A DNA stretch of 64,000 bases from Progne subis subis. Its lineage: Eukaryota; Chordata; Aves; Passeriformes; Hirundinidae. Positions 10,343 through 23,402 of this stretch are shown here, one piece after another; the stretch's first letter is position 1, and each line of letters starts with the position of its first letter. The stretch lies in assembly GCA_022316685.1 (NCBI GenBank), contig JAKJHU010000034.1, forward strand, positions 1,426,001 to 1,490,000, written 5' to 3'. Under the pieces are notes generated by a model. It saw only the letters and a program-made list of their open reading frames with translations. It was not told the origin of the DNA and searched no databases. Both the position numbers and the translations under genes were made by a program.

Positions 10343-12024
10343 TCTGTATCCAGGATTTTTTTTTCCCTTCAACAACTGTAATATTAAAGAAAATGTAAAT
10401 ATGTATAATATGTAAATACAAAAGAAATCTATATCTTTTCTTGGTCACTTTTAGGATAGAATAACTTGTGGCAGGGAATTGAGCCCCTTGGAGGATCTCT
10501 GAGGAGTCCTAAAGAGAAAAGTATTGTTGATGAAATTGACATTTGTCTACTTTGAATATTGCCCTTTTTTTTCAGAATGCAGTTAAGTCTTCATTGCAAG
10601 AAGACTTGCAGTACTCCAGAACACCCTTGTGTAAAGGGTATTTTGGATTTCCTTCAACAACCACTATTATGTAGGAATCTAGCTGAATGACTTTGGTCAT
10701 CACAGAAACATGATGAATGTTTTAAATGAGTGTGAATAGTGACTAAGAGTGCAGATAGGACAGAAGAGAAATGCATTTCTCTTTCCTTCACATCCAAACT
10801 GTTAGTTCACTTCTACTTGAGAAAGCAAATTCAGCAATATTTTTTTAAGTTCTCTAAGTATTTGGTGCCATGTTGTCTGTAATCATTTGACTGCTTAGTA
10901 TATGGAAGTTTTGCACTCCAGCTTGTCAGAATGAATGTAAAATTTGTTTTTTGGAGTACAGCATTTTCAGACTTTCCATGAAATCTTGTTGCTCACCACA
11001 ACAGTGGGTACTTAAAACAGCTTCTTCTTAATAATGTTTGCAGGTATAATTTTTTAAAAGGTTAAAAATTTGGTATGAGAAGAATTTGTGGGCAGTCATT
11101 AAACTGGATAGTATCACACCTCAGTAGTAACTGAATAGTGGAAAAGAATGTACCAGCCAAGATCTTGAAAAGGAACCACTCCCACTGCTGCCTTACAACT
11201 GAGGTACCAAACTTTGAAGGAAAATTTACTAAGACTGTATATTTATTTTCCAACATCAATAGTTACTACTTTCAGTACTACATGATTGGGATGCCAAGGT
11301 GCAGAATGAAACATTCTGCTCCAAAATACATAGGAGAAAGAGAAGAGGAAAACAAAATTTCTAGATTTCTAGAAACATCCCTTTGTTTGGATATTACAGA
11401 TGTACATACTTCTTTCAGATGAGCATGCAACTATTACAGAACTCATTCCTTCCTTGTGGAAACCTGGCCATGGATGTTCATGATGTCCAATAGCACTTCT
11501 CATTGCTACATTACACCTGTAAGAGCTGGACCAACTATATTTAGAATTTCCATAATTACTGGTGGAACATTTAGGTGTAAACTAAGCAACATTGACCAGT
11601 GATAGCATCTGGTAGTTTTGTGATGCTTATTCCCTGCTTATCTGTCCAGGTCAGAACACAAAGCATTTTCATTTCCTTTTTAAAAAATATTTGGAGAGAA
11701 ACTTAGAAATTTATAAATGAGTGTTTAATTTTAAAAGGAAAGGAAAATCACTTGCCTTGGTTGTCCAAGACCTGCATTCCAATGTTCTTGGTGAGAATCA
11801 AAAAAGGGAATTCAAACATTTTTACACTCATGTGAGCAGCTTCTGTCTTTGTCACCCAAAAAATCTAGCTATGCAAAAGGAGTGCAATAGTTTGTCACAC
11901 ATCTTTCCTTGGCATTCTTAACAGTTTTAAAATACTGGAATTGTGTCTAACTGGAATGTTTTAATGCCTGCTTGTACATTTGTTCATTGATATCCACAGT
12001 CTCACTGCGTATCGGTAAAACATG

Positions 12025-12030
12025 AATAAA
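12025..12030 (+). terminator. Candidate distal TBK1 poly(A) signal
   Basis: AATAAA in the context catgaataaatgtt. It is followed within 60 bases by T/G-rich sequence (tgtgcatatgctgtattttgtttcc), which fits a downstream element. Confidence 0.4.
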
Positions 12031-12050
12031 TGTTAAAAGAACTGGGCTCT

Positions 12051-13800
12051 CTAGATGTGCATATGCTGTATTTTGTTTCCAACATTATAATACTTCATTG
12101 TTTCAAAGTTCTTATCTTGAAAGAAATCAAATGCTAGGTGGAATATATAATTTTCTACTTCCTTATACTGAAGCAGTCTGAAAAAGAAAGTTAATAGTAG
12201 TAATATGTTGAAACATGTGCAGCATTCTTCTACATCTTTGATTTATTTTTTTTTTTTGTTATACTTTATGTTCATTTTAAACATTGCTGGCTTTAGTCTT
12301 GCTGAGTACATCAGTAATCATGTTAAAATTTCATTTTCTAAAGTAATTTTAACAAAGCAGTAGCTAAGGAACTTGAAGTAATCAATCTTCTGATTACATT
12401 ATTATGAAGTAAATAATTTTTCTAGTCAAAACGTAGTGTACCATCAACTTTTTGCTCAAACTAAGTGTCCTGATGCTATGAACCTTGCTATTGATTTGCC
12501 AAAATAAGTAATAGAAAGTAATATATGGTTCTTCCTGAAGCTGGTTTACTGGTTTGGGGAGGTTAGTTGAATATATTAATTATCTGTTACTTGAACAAAC
12601 CTGTCTTCATATGAATTGTGAAAATGCATGAGTGAACAGCTTAATGGCATAAATACATCATCAACCACTTATTGTGTGTTGTGTGTACTTCTGCTTTTTC
12701 ATAATTTAATTTTCTGTTAATTTCAGGATTTCCTTACGAGGTTTATTTCCTTGTAAGCACAACAGAGAGCCTGAAACATGAAGTCGCAAATTGCAGCTTA
12801 GTTTGCATTATCCAGCTGTTCAGAAAATGTGCCCTGCATAAACGAATCACTAGCATAGGCAATATGGTAGAGCCACTAATTCTTCTGGGCTTTTTTTTTT
12901 TTTTTTTTTTTAACTACTTGGTTGACATGTGTTCTGAACTATGTTAGTTCTTTTAATGGTGGTAAAATTCCTAGTCACTGCTCAGTATGAAATTGTCCAC
13001 TGGTAGAACTCAGTCAGTTCTAATGTAGTCAATTAGTGTAGAAGTGGTGATTGTAGAACAGTTCTGGATAGTCCTGAGCAGAACTGGAAAAAAAGGGGGG
13101 GGGGGCGTTTTGGCTGAAAGAAGAGAGTATTGGGAGAAGGGGGAAGTAAAAGTCTTTGGTAATCTACAGGCTCTTCCAGAAGATCAGCATTCACCGTGTG
13201 GTGAAAGGGTTATAGATTATTAATATAAACTGTAGGTGAAACAAAACAAACAAACAAACAGCCTCCAACTTTGGAGAAACCTTTTTAATGGTAAAGAGAG
13301 ACAAATGCCAGGACAGATTGTCCTGGGAACAGCCATACCATTTGAAGAGGGTTTATAGGAACAGGTTAACTGGTAGGAGCTCTTGTGACTGATTCTGCCA
13401 TTGGCAAGGCTTCACGACCTTCTATTTTTCTGTGCCCTAAACAGCTTTATTTTTTTTATCTGTCACCCAAAAAAAAAATGTGGTAGGGGTAGTCTTCCTC
13501 AGTAGAATTTGCTGTTTTGTCACCGGTACCAGCTCAGGTGGCAGTAGTTGTCGTGCACATCTTTTGGAGAACTTTGCTGCCTGTGAGCAGGTAAGGCCGG
13601 CAGCAGCAGGTTGAGCTGCTGGCGGGCTGCAAACGGGCACGGCACAGTTCTTCAGAGTTGTGCTCCTGGACACACACAAACGTTGAATGAACGCTCTGAC
13701 TACTCCGGCCGCCACAGCCTCCCCATCCAGGTGTGGGTTATGGCAGTTCTACCTAGCCCTGGGAAATACTTCCCCCAGTAGCTGCTTTAAGGAACTAGGA
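12051..13800. other. TBK1-RASSF3 intergenic region
   Basis: About 1.75 kb between the distal TBK1 poly(A) signal and the RASSF3 CpG island. It holds a 22-T run (12891-12912), an 11-G run (13095-13105), a short CAAA repeat near 13245-13260, and rising GC from about 13,540. I see no exon or RNA gene. Confidence 0.6.
12891..12912 (+). repeat. 22-nt T run
   Basis: Homopolymer in the TBK1-RASSF3 intergenic region. Confidence 0.9.
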
Positions 13801-13829
13801 CATATCATTTTAATGGGAGCCCGCTGAAG

Positions 13830-14560
13830 CGCATCACCAGCTCTGGTCAGCTCCCGCCGTGCCAGGGGCTGCTGCAGCATCCCGGAGTGCGTTTGTGCCG
13901 AAAGATGCGGAGTTCGCGCCTGCCGGGTGCGAGGCCGGCAGACCGGCGCCAGGACTCGGGAGGTCGCGGGGAGGCCGCGGCGGCGGTGCAGCGCCTCCTT
14001 CGCCCCCGCCGCGTCCCGCTCCCCTGCCCCGCGGGTGCCGTGTGCGTGAGGCGGGCAGAGGCGGACGGCGCGCCCCGCTCCGCATGGCGGCGGCCGCGCG
14101 GGACCGGCGGGAGAAGCCTCGGCGGGGCCGGGCGGGGCCCCGGCGGCCGCCGCTCCCTCCGCCGGACGCGCCCGCCGCCCTCCCGGGCCCCGCGCTCGGC
14201 GCCCGCCGCCGCCCGGCGCCGCCGCGGCCCCGCCGCGTCCGCACCATCTTCGAGGCGCCGCCGCCGCCGGAGACCCCGCACCGCTTCGGGCCGGCGGCGG
14301 CGGGAGCGTGGTGCGACCTGTGCTGCCGCTTCGTCCTCCCGCAGGGCCTCCGCTGCGCGGGTGAGCGGCTCCGGCGGGGAGCGCGGCCGGGAGCGGCGGG
14401 GCCGGGGGGACGGGAGACCCTCACGAAACCGAGCGGCGCGGGGCCAGGTCAGGCGTCTCCCGAGCCGCGCCGGGAAACGAAACGCGCTCCGCGCCCAGCC
14501 CCGGCGGGAGCCAGGGTTTCGCCACGTGAAGCGTTGGAGCGCGACGGCTGGCGAGCCGGG
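13830..14560 (+). promoter_or_regulatory. RASSF3: CpG island / promoter of the long RASSF3 transcript
   Basis: A sharp block of very high GC with dense CpG, including runs such as cggcggccgcgcg and GC boxes (ggcggggccgggcggggccc near 14122-14141). The sequence on both sides is ordinary AT-rich DNA. It covers the first coding exon 14084-14360 and its donor. No TATA box is evident, which fits a CpG-island promoter with dispersed starts. Open frames on both strands here result from low stop-codon density, not coding. Confidence 0.8.
14084..14360 (+). CDS. RASSF3: RASSF3 long-isoform first exon: basic N-terminus and first half of C1 domain
   Basis: The frame starts at ATG 14084 (context ctccgcATGG). 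It runs through a basic, proline-rich stretch and a VRTIFEAP motif (human RASSF5 has VRSIFEQP), then a C1 half: HRFGP, WCDLC, LPQGLRCA. It ends in phase 1 at donor gtgagc (14361). RASSF5 and RASSF1A have the same arrangement, with the C1 domain split between two exons. RASSF proteins bind Ras-like GTPases through an RA domain and MST kinases through a SARAH domain; both are encoded outside the window. The gene lies 3.8 kb after TBK1, and TBK1-RASSF3 is the human order, so I call RASSF3 rather than RASSF5. The same frame is open from an upstream ATG at 13859, so a 75-residue longer N-terminus is possible. Confidence 0.8.
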
Positions 14561-16839
14561 AGCTGAATTGCCGGGACAAGTGCCTGGCGTGGGGGTGGAT
14601 GCAGGGTGATCCAGGTAAAAGTGCTGCGTCTCCACCAGACAGGAGGGTAATGCGTTCACAGGGCGTGGGGAGTGCTGCCCTGAGGGGTTCGTGTGTGCTC
14701 CCAGCCTTGCCAAAAGCCATGCGCTCTGCTCCCTGGCCGTCAGGGTCTGTGTTAGTGTGCCGCATGTCCCGTGTACACAGCATGTCCATACATGTCCTTT
14801 TGCTCTCTGGACTCTGGTTCTTAGTAGGCAAAGGCGTGTTTTCCTCTTCCTGCATAGAAAGCAACTTTCCTCCTTTGCACCCCTTTCGCTACCACTGCCG
14901 CACTCTAAAATACTGTGCTTTCATCCACCTTCTAGCTCCTGTCCTTTACAGTAGAACAACACACATAATCTAGTGCTGGTGAAGCGTTCTCTTTTGCCAT
15001 CCCTTACTTGATTGAAAAGGCTTCGGCCACGTTGTTGGGCTTCATGGTAAGCTCAAGGGTGATCTCAGCAAGGAGCTCCATGGGCGAGTTCACTTGGCTG
15101 GCTGCTCCTCGCCCACAGCTGCCGATAGCTGTCCTAGTCCCCATTAGGACAACCTAGTGCTATCCCCAGTGGTGTGACATGCTCAGGTGTGTGGTTTGCT
15201 TTTGATTTACATCACTGAGCCTTTAACAGCTGATACTTGAAAGAAAAGGTGGGAAAGACTGGTCAATCTTTTCCTTACTTTTTTTTTTACTGTCTTAAGA
15301 AGATGTAATGACCTCATACTGTCCTCTGCTGATAAATATAATTTATACTATGACACACTATTCTCACAGGTTAGACTCACTTTCAGTAGCTCTATTTTTA
15401 CAGTTAGTCTTGGGATGAAAATACTCTGGCTGTGAAAATAAAATACTTTTTGTTTATCATTTGCATTAGTGCACTGTTTGTTCTGACAGGATGTATACTG
15501 CACTGATGTGAAAACAGACCTTAGAAATAGTATTTTTTTTTATGATCAAATGCTCCATGACAAGAACTTCAAATGTCACATTGGATTATGTATCTTCCAG
15601 CAACATTTTCTCAGAACAATTACAGCTTACAATGTTTTTGCTTCTCCTTCGTGACAAGCTCCATTTTTATGAGGAGCAGTACTTCAAGCTGCTCTTTTAA
15701 ACTGCTGTTTAAGTAGCAGAGGAAACATTCAACTTTTATGATCTAGCATGAATATAATACTTGGAAGCTGTGAAGTGCTATGGAGATGAAAAGAAAACAC
15801 CGGCTGAAGAGCACAAGGGTTGCTGTGAGAACCTCTGATCTTGCCCACTTGGCAGGCACAAGTGGTGAGCCAGGCTGGTGAGCAGATCTGGCTGATAAAG
15901 TGGCCGAGGGCAACAAAAGTAGGGACTGGATCAGGACAGCTCAGAGACCTGAAGGAGTGTGTGACTGGCTGCCCTCCTGGCTCAGAGTCATTAAATCCAC
16001 TCTGGCCAGACATCAGTCTACGGCCAGAGTCACACACTCTTCTGTGAGCAAGTGAATACAGGAGAGAAAGACATCAGCTGCTTTGGGAAGGCAGCAACAT
16101 GCCTATGCTCAACACCTAAAGTGTGTCTAGACTGGCCTTGAAAGCTGAATTGGATGCATCCAGGACGACAGCCAAATTTGTGGCCTCTGTGGTGGTCTCT
16201 GAAAATGCCATGGTCTCCTTTGGGTATCCCTTGAAAAGCAGAGATTACAACAGAGGTTGGAAGTACCTTTCCAAGATTTTAATCTGCCTGACAAGGTGTG
16301 ACAGTGCTGAAACTTTCCTAAATAAATCTATGTTTTCCAGAAGTCACTTAATGTCATCTAAAAAGCCAAATAAAACAGCATCTTCCAGATGGGCCTCTGC
16401 TAATAAAGAGGGATCTATGTACTAAATTCTCATGATTCTGAGTCACAAAGACATAAATACTATATTTATTTAAATTACTCTCTCTCAGTACTGGTTGAAG
16501 TCAGTTCTCACCAAGTCATTGCCATTAGACATGATCAAAGTCAGACGTGGTGAATGTAGCGACAAGGATAAAAAGGCATGAGAAGTTTCCTCTGAGATAG
16601 GGAAGCAGTCAAAGGGCACATCAAAGGAGTAATTTTAAAGTATTCAGAGAAGGGCTTTTTTCTGAAAGAAAAGTCTTTGACTTCTTTATGGGAATGGGGA
16701 TTTCTTTGAGTATCTCTGTCCTGACTTCCCCACAGTGGATATGAAAATTCCCCAGTGTAATAAATACGATAGACCAAATTCTATAAATCAAAATTTAGAT
16801 TTTTATCGTGAGACAAAATAACAGTCTCTGATAGCCACA

Positions 16840-17440
16840 ATTAAAAGGACAGCATCGAGCCCGGGGTCGGCGCTGGATGAACACGGTAACACACTCTGTC
16901 AGTATGTCACCCCCAAGTTCACAAATTGAGTCTCCAAGCTGCGGATTTTTATACAGTCTTTCGCTGCGGTCTGGCTGAGACCGTGAGACTGGTGCCTTGA
17001 GGTAGCTTCATTAGCCATTCATGCCTGTGTCCGGGGTCTGGTGAATAGTTTCTCAAAGGCAGAACAATGTCCTTGATGGCTGTGTCCAGGTGCAGTGTAG
17101 AGATGTTAATGCCGGGAGGGGACGGGTAAGATATCGATCTGATGTAATCATTGGTTCTCCGGGTTCTCCATCTCCCTTTTCCATTGTCTTTGTTCTCTTT
17201 TTAGCGATTCCCGGCAGAGGTGTCCTCTGTCCCTTTTCGTGTAATTCTTAGCATAGTTTTCTTATGTCCCTTCCCATGCAATCTCTGGCAGAAGAATTCC
17301 TCGTGCCCCTCTCCGTGTAGCTTTAGTCTCAGTTAACCCATTGTATACTTGATTAGAAATAAAACTTACATTTACAGAGAGTGAATTACATATTATAACA
17401 TTTAACACGAATTAACTTTAGGACATATATCACACCCAGC
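16840..17440 (-). mobile_element. Probable endogenous retrovirus LTR, reverse orientation
   Basis: A CpG-rich island-like block in AT-rich intron. Read on the minus strand, it has a TATA box (TATAAAAA, complement of 16947-16954) preceded by GC-richer sequence and followed by a likely leader. TGTGATATAT at the right edge could be the LTR start. I could not define matching ends or a target duplication, and I see no gag or pol remnant. Confidence 0.45.
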
Positions 17441-18730
17441 TTAGCTTCAGTAGAGGTTAGACTTTACTCTTACCATTTTTCAATGAGTCTGTGGTTGTCT
17501 TAGGGTTTTTGTACACTCCTTGGTGCACCTCATAAAGTGAGGTGGAATCCCTGAACTACCAAGACGAGGTCTTTCTGCTTTTTGTGAGATTTTTGTTTGG
17601 AATTCACAAAGTTTTTCATGCTTCTGATAACAATTGAAAAAAAGCTTTCATTTTATTCAGGGAAAAGAGATCAGAACTGAAGAAAAAGTAAAGATTAATG
17701 ATTGTCTATTTCAATGCAGTGCACAAGGTGCACATTATTCAAACAGCTTATTTTTTGAAAAGAAGTAAGGCAGTGCTGATATTCCTGGACCCCAGCCCAG
17801 GAAGAAAGCCAAGTGTAATGAAATTCCTCTGAAAATGATGCTTTGTAGTATCTGACTTCTTGCTGTTGTTTTGGATTCCTTTTCAAGAGAGGCTTAATTG
17901 GTTTGGCAGTCCAGGTTTGCTCTGCTATTCACCTTTTCACCTCTATTATTTGGGGTAAAAACCAGGATGCAGATGCAGAATCCCATTGCCTGGCCTGACT
18001 TCTCTGCACAAAGTTGTTTGAAACAGAAGCAGTTGGGATTATTCCAGTTTATATAATGGAATGATGTACAGTAAAGAGTAGGTCTTGTTTTCTAGTGTTT
18101 GGTTTTTCTCTCAATCGGAAGGCAGTCTGGAGTGAAAATTCTCAATTTCTTATATCTTACTGATAGTGTGTAGCATTATGTAGCATAAGAGGTTGTTGCA
18201 TTTTATCAACACATCTTTTGGCATTTGAAAAATGAGGCATTTATCATGATTTTGGATGAAAGTCTCTAGTGCCAGGCTATGAAATACAATTTCTGAGCAG
18301 TTTTACTTTCCTCCTAGACTGGAGAACAGACTGGGTGTACATGGGTGATGGGAAAGTGGGAAAGGAATTACTTTGTGGACCACTTGCTCTGGACTTCGTA
18401 GTTAATTTCTGTAACTTTTCTTTTTCCTTGTATTTTACACTTTTCCATTGAACCAAATGGAATCAAATGAAACCTTTTCATAAGTTTTATTCTTCACTTA
18501 AGAGAATATAGAGAAATTACAGGTCCTACATGACTTTCACTTCAAATTTTCTAAAGATATTTAAGCAGATACTTTTGAGGTACCATGAAAACCAGGTGTC
18601 TCCTTTCCTGGATTTATTGATGGGGCACGGTCTCTTCTCTATATCTTTTTTTTACCAATTTTTTAGACTGTTTTTTGAGCAAGCATTCCCTGTGAAGAGT
18701 ACAGCACAGCGTCAGGGCCTGTTGGGGCCC

Positions 18731-18771
18731 TCTCTCTCTCTCTCTCTCTTTTTTTTTTTTTTTTTTTTTTT
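18731..18771 (+). repeat. (TC)9 followed by T23
   Basis: Compound microsatellite in RASSF3 intron 1. Confidence 0.93.
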
Positions 18772-19427
18772 CTCCTTCCCCTCTGCTTAAATGGGTATTT
18801 TCTTGGAAGCCTTGTTCAGTTTCTAACATGTTTTCATATTGGCTATGAATATTCTGTGGCTGACTCCTGCTTTAGTGCAGTTGAAGACCCAAGGTGTTAT
18901 GTTTTAATATGTAGCACAGCTCTCCTGCTAAAAAGAATTTTTAAATATCTGTAAAAACAAACAACAGAACAACAACCTTATAAAAAATAGGATATATTGT
19001 CTAAATGCCTATTAATTGTCAGGAGTAGCAAAAAAATAGATTCCCCTGTAAAACATGGAGGAAAGGAGCAAACACTGAGATTAGTGGGTTTTTTCCTTCA
19101 GAAAGATACTTTTTTGACCACCAAATTTGTGTAGCATATGTTTTATTGTTTTTACATAAGAGAATAGACATTGTCCATTATCTCTTCAGTAGAACTACGT
19201 TCATATTTAATTGCATGTAATGACGGGGTTAAGTTGCTAAAACTACCAGAGTTACTAGTTGAATTACCAAAGCTGTTCAGAGTTGAAGGAGCCTCTGAAA
19301 GCTTTATCTATTGAGTGAGAACTGCGCATCAGATTAGAAATAACAGTGGTAGGAGTCTGCTTCCCTTTCCCATTCTTTCTGGGAATGAGCTATGTAATGA
19401 TGCACAGTTCCCCCAGTGCTTTATATT

Positions 19428-20032
19428 TTAATACCACATTTTCTCAGCATCCTTAGAGGCTGGAGCAGCAGGAGGTGACAGAATTTGCGTTTGCTGCTGG
19501 AGCTCATCTCCATAAGAGCCCCGTTTTCCTCCTTGTTGGATTTGAGAGAGTGTGGGTGGTCTGCTGCTGCCCCCAGTGGGGTGTTTGCTGGAGCTTGCAG
19601 GGCTGGTAGAGCTGGAGAACAAATGAGTCCCTGTGCAGTGCAGTAGGCATTGTGTCCTGCACTGGGCAGTGGGACTGTGCCTGGTGCAGGGTGAAAGGCA
19701 GAGGTGTGGGGATGGAAGGAGGAAGCAGCTTTGGTGGAGCTTGCTCTTCAGCAGTAATGTTTTCTGTCTTCCCCAGTGCCTCTCTGCCTCCTGGGGCATT
19801 TCTGTGATCTCTGTAGCCACAAGGTTCTCATTGCTCAAGCTGAGTTCTTTCCCCTGCTGTTTGCAGAGAATGGTAACTCCTCACTGAGTTCCTTGGTTAT
19901 GGTGGATCCTGTTTTCTTAGGCTCTGACATTTCTTTTCCTGTGTGAGTCCCATCTTCCACTCCTGAGCCATACACTGTCCCATGTAGAAACTCCTGTTTC
20001 TGAGCACCTTTCTTTGTTCTTGTTTTCACCAT
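19428..20032 (-). pseudogene. Possible decayed open reading frame, unknown identity
   Basis: On the minus strand a 65-residue frame (starts MVKTRTKKGAQKQEF, ends at 19835) is followed by an overlapping 130-residue frame in another phase (contains NENLVATEITEMPQEAER, ends at 19428). The residues on both sides of the junction are highly charged and soluble in character, unlike random translation. This is consistent with one reading frame broken by a frameshift. No family was recognised. It could be an old retroelement gene, a retrocopy, or chance. Confidence 0.25.
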
Positions 20033-23000
20033 CCCATGAATAAACGGTTAATTAATAATTATGGTATTCTTCAGAGTCTGGGTGTCTCAGATGCAAACCT
20101 AAGAAACTACAGAGAGTACAAAAAGTTGTTTTGAGGCTGCATAGCAGTGAAGAGAAAAAATTTCAAAATTGCCCTGTTATATTCATATGCCATCACTGAA
20201 ATGAAAGGCTGTGAAAATGCTCTGTGGTTTTCCCACTTGTCTTCCTCACATGCTTTGGAGCTGCTCTGGGAGCTCCTGCAGAGGATTTTTTCAGTGGGCA
20301 GGAGCCTCCTCTGCCCAAGACCTCTTGACATGAGATACCCTGTGTTCTGTGTCACGCACAGGGGAAAGGACCCCAGATGCCATAAGGCTTGGTTTCAAAC
20401 ACAGCAGTATTTGAGAGATGATACAGGAATAGAAAGGGGTCTGCTAATAAAAACGTGGTAAAACAGGTGTTTCTGTAGGCAGTGCTCCTAACCTTGGATG
20501 TATTCAAGATGTGTAATAAACCATCAAAGCAATGATGTGTTCAGAAAAGCAAAGATCTTAGTAATAAAAATATTGGCATTTCTTGCCAGTGTGATAATTT
20601 CAGATTGTCGGCTTGGAGAAAGTCTTGAGGAACCAAGGAGAAACTTGATTTTTTCATGGGAAAGCTTTGAAGAATTTCCTGTGACTTGATGCCAGTTTTA
20701 TAAATTTATACCATGCTCAAAGTTCAACAGATTAGCACTACTTGGGCAGGAGTTTGGGTTATTGTGGGGTGTAATGATACAGCTGCCTTTTAAATTATGT
20801 TGTCCCTGCAAGCTGTATACATCAGTGATTTTAACACACTGGAAAAAAAGGTAAAACTGGAGGTTTTACTAGATAATATGTGGTTTTGTTAAATGACTAA
20901 CAAAAAGTCATATTATGGTTTGGGGGTTTTTTTGCATTTTAAGGCTAGCAGTAGGAGTTCTTGGCCACTGTAAGTCCTTAATAGAGAATATGTTTGGACA
21001 GGAAGAAGCAGTCCCCACTTTGAATTGCTATGAGCCAGGGAGACAGAGATGGGAGCACTGATATATGAAGTAACATTTTCAAGGTTACCCGTGAGGTCAC
21101 TGGTCAAGCCAATGTGAGAGCTCAGCTCTTGTTCAGGGACTGTGGTCATCTCTTCCTTGTGTTGTTAAGTGGTGTTGACCAGAAATCTACAGCCTTCTTG
21201 GGAGAATCTTTTTATCCAGACAGTGAAATGCAGGTCAGCACTGTGCTGGTGGGGTGGCTTTAGGATCTGCTAGACACGCCTGTTTTCTCCACACGGTACT
21301 GAGTGTTGAGGAATGCCTTTTTTATTTTGCTTAGTAAAGGAAGAGTGCATTATATGCAGAAGCTTGTATTCCATAGCCTGACAGTGAGTGTAGGAGCTTG
21401 GAAGAAAGTATGAAGAGCTACAGTGAAAGTCCTCTTGTATTGTATTTTTCTCTTATACTCCTGTTCTAAACATTCACTTATTATATCCAGTAGCTGCCAT
21501 GGCTAAAGTAAGAAACATTCTACTCTTCTAAGAGGAGAAATGTACAAGGTGCACCCTTGTAAATCTCAAGTGCAAACAGCATGTAATCACTCCTAATGCA
21601 ATGCAGATACCTAAAGAGGGATGGTCACAGCTTCCTTACACCCTAAAAAATGATCAGGTTTTAAGCAGGTCCAGATTAGGATGGACAAACTTACTGTTTA
21701 GCAAAGTTTAACGTGTTTCTGTTTCTCTGATTCAATCCGTTTTCTCTTAATGATAGCTCCCTGCAAGCTCTCACTGAGAAGTCTACTAATTTTGGCACAA
21801 AGTCACTCGAAGCCCACAGGCAAGTTGGTCTGTCATGCTGAGTCAAATCCTATGTGTCAAACTATGTTACAAGGCAACTCAGTATCTTCTCTCCAGTTTT
21901 AGCCTTGAGTTTTATTTTTCCTCTACCATACAGTGTAGCTGTTTACATACAAAAGTGGTTTTCCTAAAGACTGTTCAATAATTTCCCTGAATTTGATGCT
22001 ACTAATATAATACCTACTGCAAAGCTAAAATTGACATGAATCTGTTCTTTTTACATGACATTACTGCTCTCTTCATCTGGCTTTTTAATCTTACATTCAG
22101 CTTTAGTTTTGAAGCCCAAACCTACAGACATACAGTAAACCCGTACCCCAACCGCATTGAAAAGGAGCATGTGCGGCACGTTGTAGCAGCAGTCTCCAGG
22201 AAACCGTGCATTACCTTCCCGACGCCCAGCTGCACCCGCACAGCAACGCCCTCCCTCACACCTCCATCGCGGTACTGCGCGGTCCTGCCTGCCTCTGCAC
22301 ATTCCCAGCATCTGGAAAAGAACAGAAAGCCAAGTACAACAAATTTTACCGACTGAAGTGTTTGAAATAAAACGGGGACAATGGACGATAGTGAAAACAG
22401 TCAAGAAGAAATATCGCTGAAGTACACGGAGAGACATTCTTTTCCATGTAATAATCCAGGAAGACATTTGTTTACTGTGTAATATGTTGTAGAGTTAAAC
22501 AAGAACTAACCAGATATGAACTAACGTGCTTTGGAACAGTGATTTTCCTCCTCAAAATCCAGGACATATTTCATTGGAGCCATTGCTAAGGAGAAACCTT
22601 CCTACTCCTTACATCTTAAGGGGAGAAATCAAATTATTCTCCAAAAAAAGTCATTAATAGATCATTAAATCTGATAACAGATGTATTTCACATCAGTTTG
22701 AATACCACAGTTCTTAAATTACTACCTTTCAAAAGGAGGGAAGGTTTTGGAAGCTGCAGATTGCCAATCACTGTTTAATTTTTAGTCCTTTCTTTTTGTG
22801 TGCATGCAGCTGCTGAGAATCAAAAGTTTTTTTAGAAAGCTCACAAATATAGCCACTTATTTGGATTAGGGAGGGATGAACAGCTGAGCTGGAAATTGGA
22901 AGTATTGTGCTATTTGTGCTGATTTAAAGTCAAATACAGCAGTTTTTTGTTTCTTTACTTTCTGTAGTTGTGTTCTTTATAAATTTCCTAGCAACTGCAT

Positions 23001-23314
23001 AGCCTTGTCACACATCATCATGTTATAAATTATGTTTTGATATGAAATCAGTGATGCTGTGTTTTGATAGTGTCATGGCAATGCAGTAGTGCTGAGGCCC
23101 AGGGACAAGTTAGGCAGTGCCCTTTTTTTGATCGTTGGATAAAATTTACTCTGGCATACAGCTGAACGGAATTTAAGGGAGGTTACAGCTTTTGTTTATA
23201 ATTTCTAGGTAAATATGTTTCACACATTCCATTGTTTCAGTGCATGGGTACAGTGTATCTCTGCATAACCCAGTTCTGGACTGCAAAAATCTTGTAGTCT
23301 GTTTCAGATCTCTG

Positions 23315-23402
23315 TCAGAAATAAAAATAATAACAAAAACCAAACCAACCAACCAAACAAAAAACCCCAAAGCTGAACAAAAACAAGCCAAACAAGCCAA
23401 AA
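23315..23402 (+). repeat. A/C-rich low-complexity tract
   Basis: Strongly A/C-biased (aaaccaaaccaaccaacc, then caaacaagccaaa). It causes shadow frames on both strands. Confidence 0.8.

Larger units (their letters stand above)
10260..12050 (+). other. TBK1: TBK1 3' UTR (extent uncertain)
   Basis: This is AT-rich sequence after the TBK1 stop with no coding exon that I recognise. There are two AATAAA hexamers in sense orientation, at 10337-10342 and 12025-12030, so both a very short and a ~1.8-kb UTR are possible. The boundary is an inference; no transcript evidence is available here. Confidence 0.5.

Noticed and set aside
13437..13715. Minus-strand 92-residue frame upstream of the island, as a divergent gene
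   Set aside because: No recognised motif. The frame contains a low-complexity coded stretch and has no supported splice or poly(A) signal, so a bidirectional gene is not shown.
13834..14713. Long overlapping open frames on both strands of the CpG island (up to 288 residues)
   Set aside because: They follow from very high GC and few stop codons. Only the + frame ending at the 14360 donor shows family motifs (IFEAP, WCDLC).
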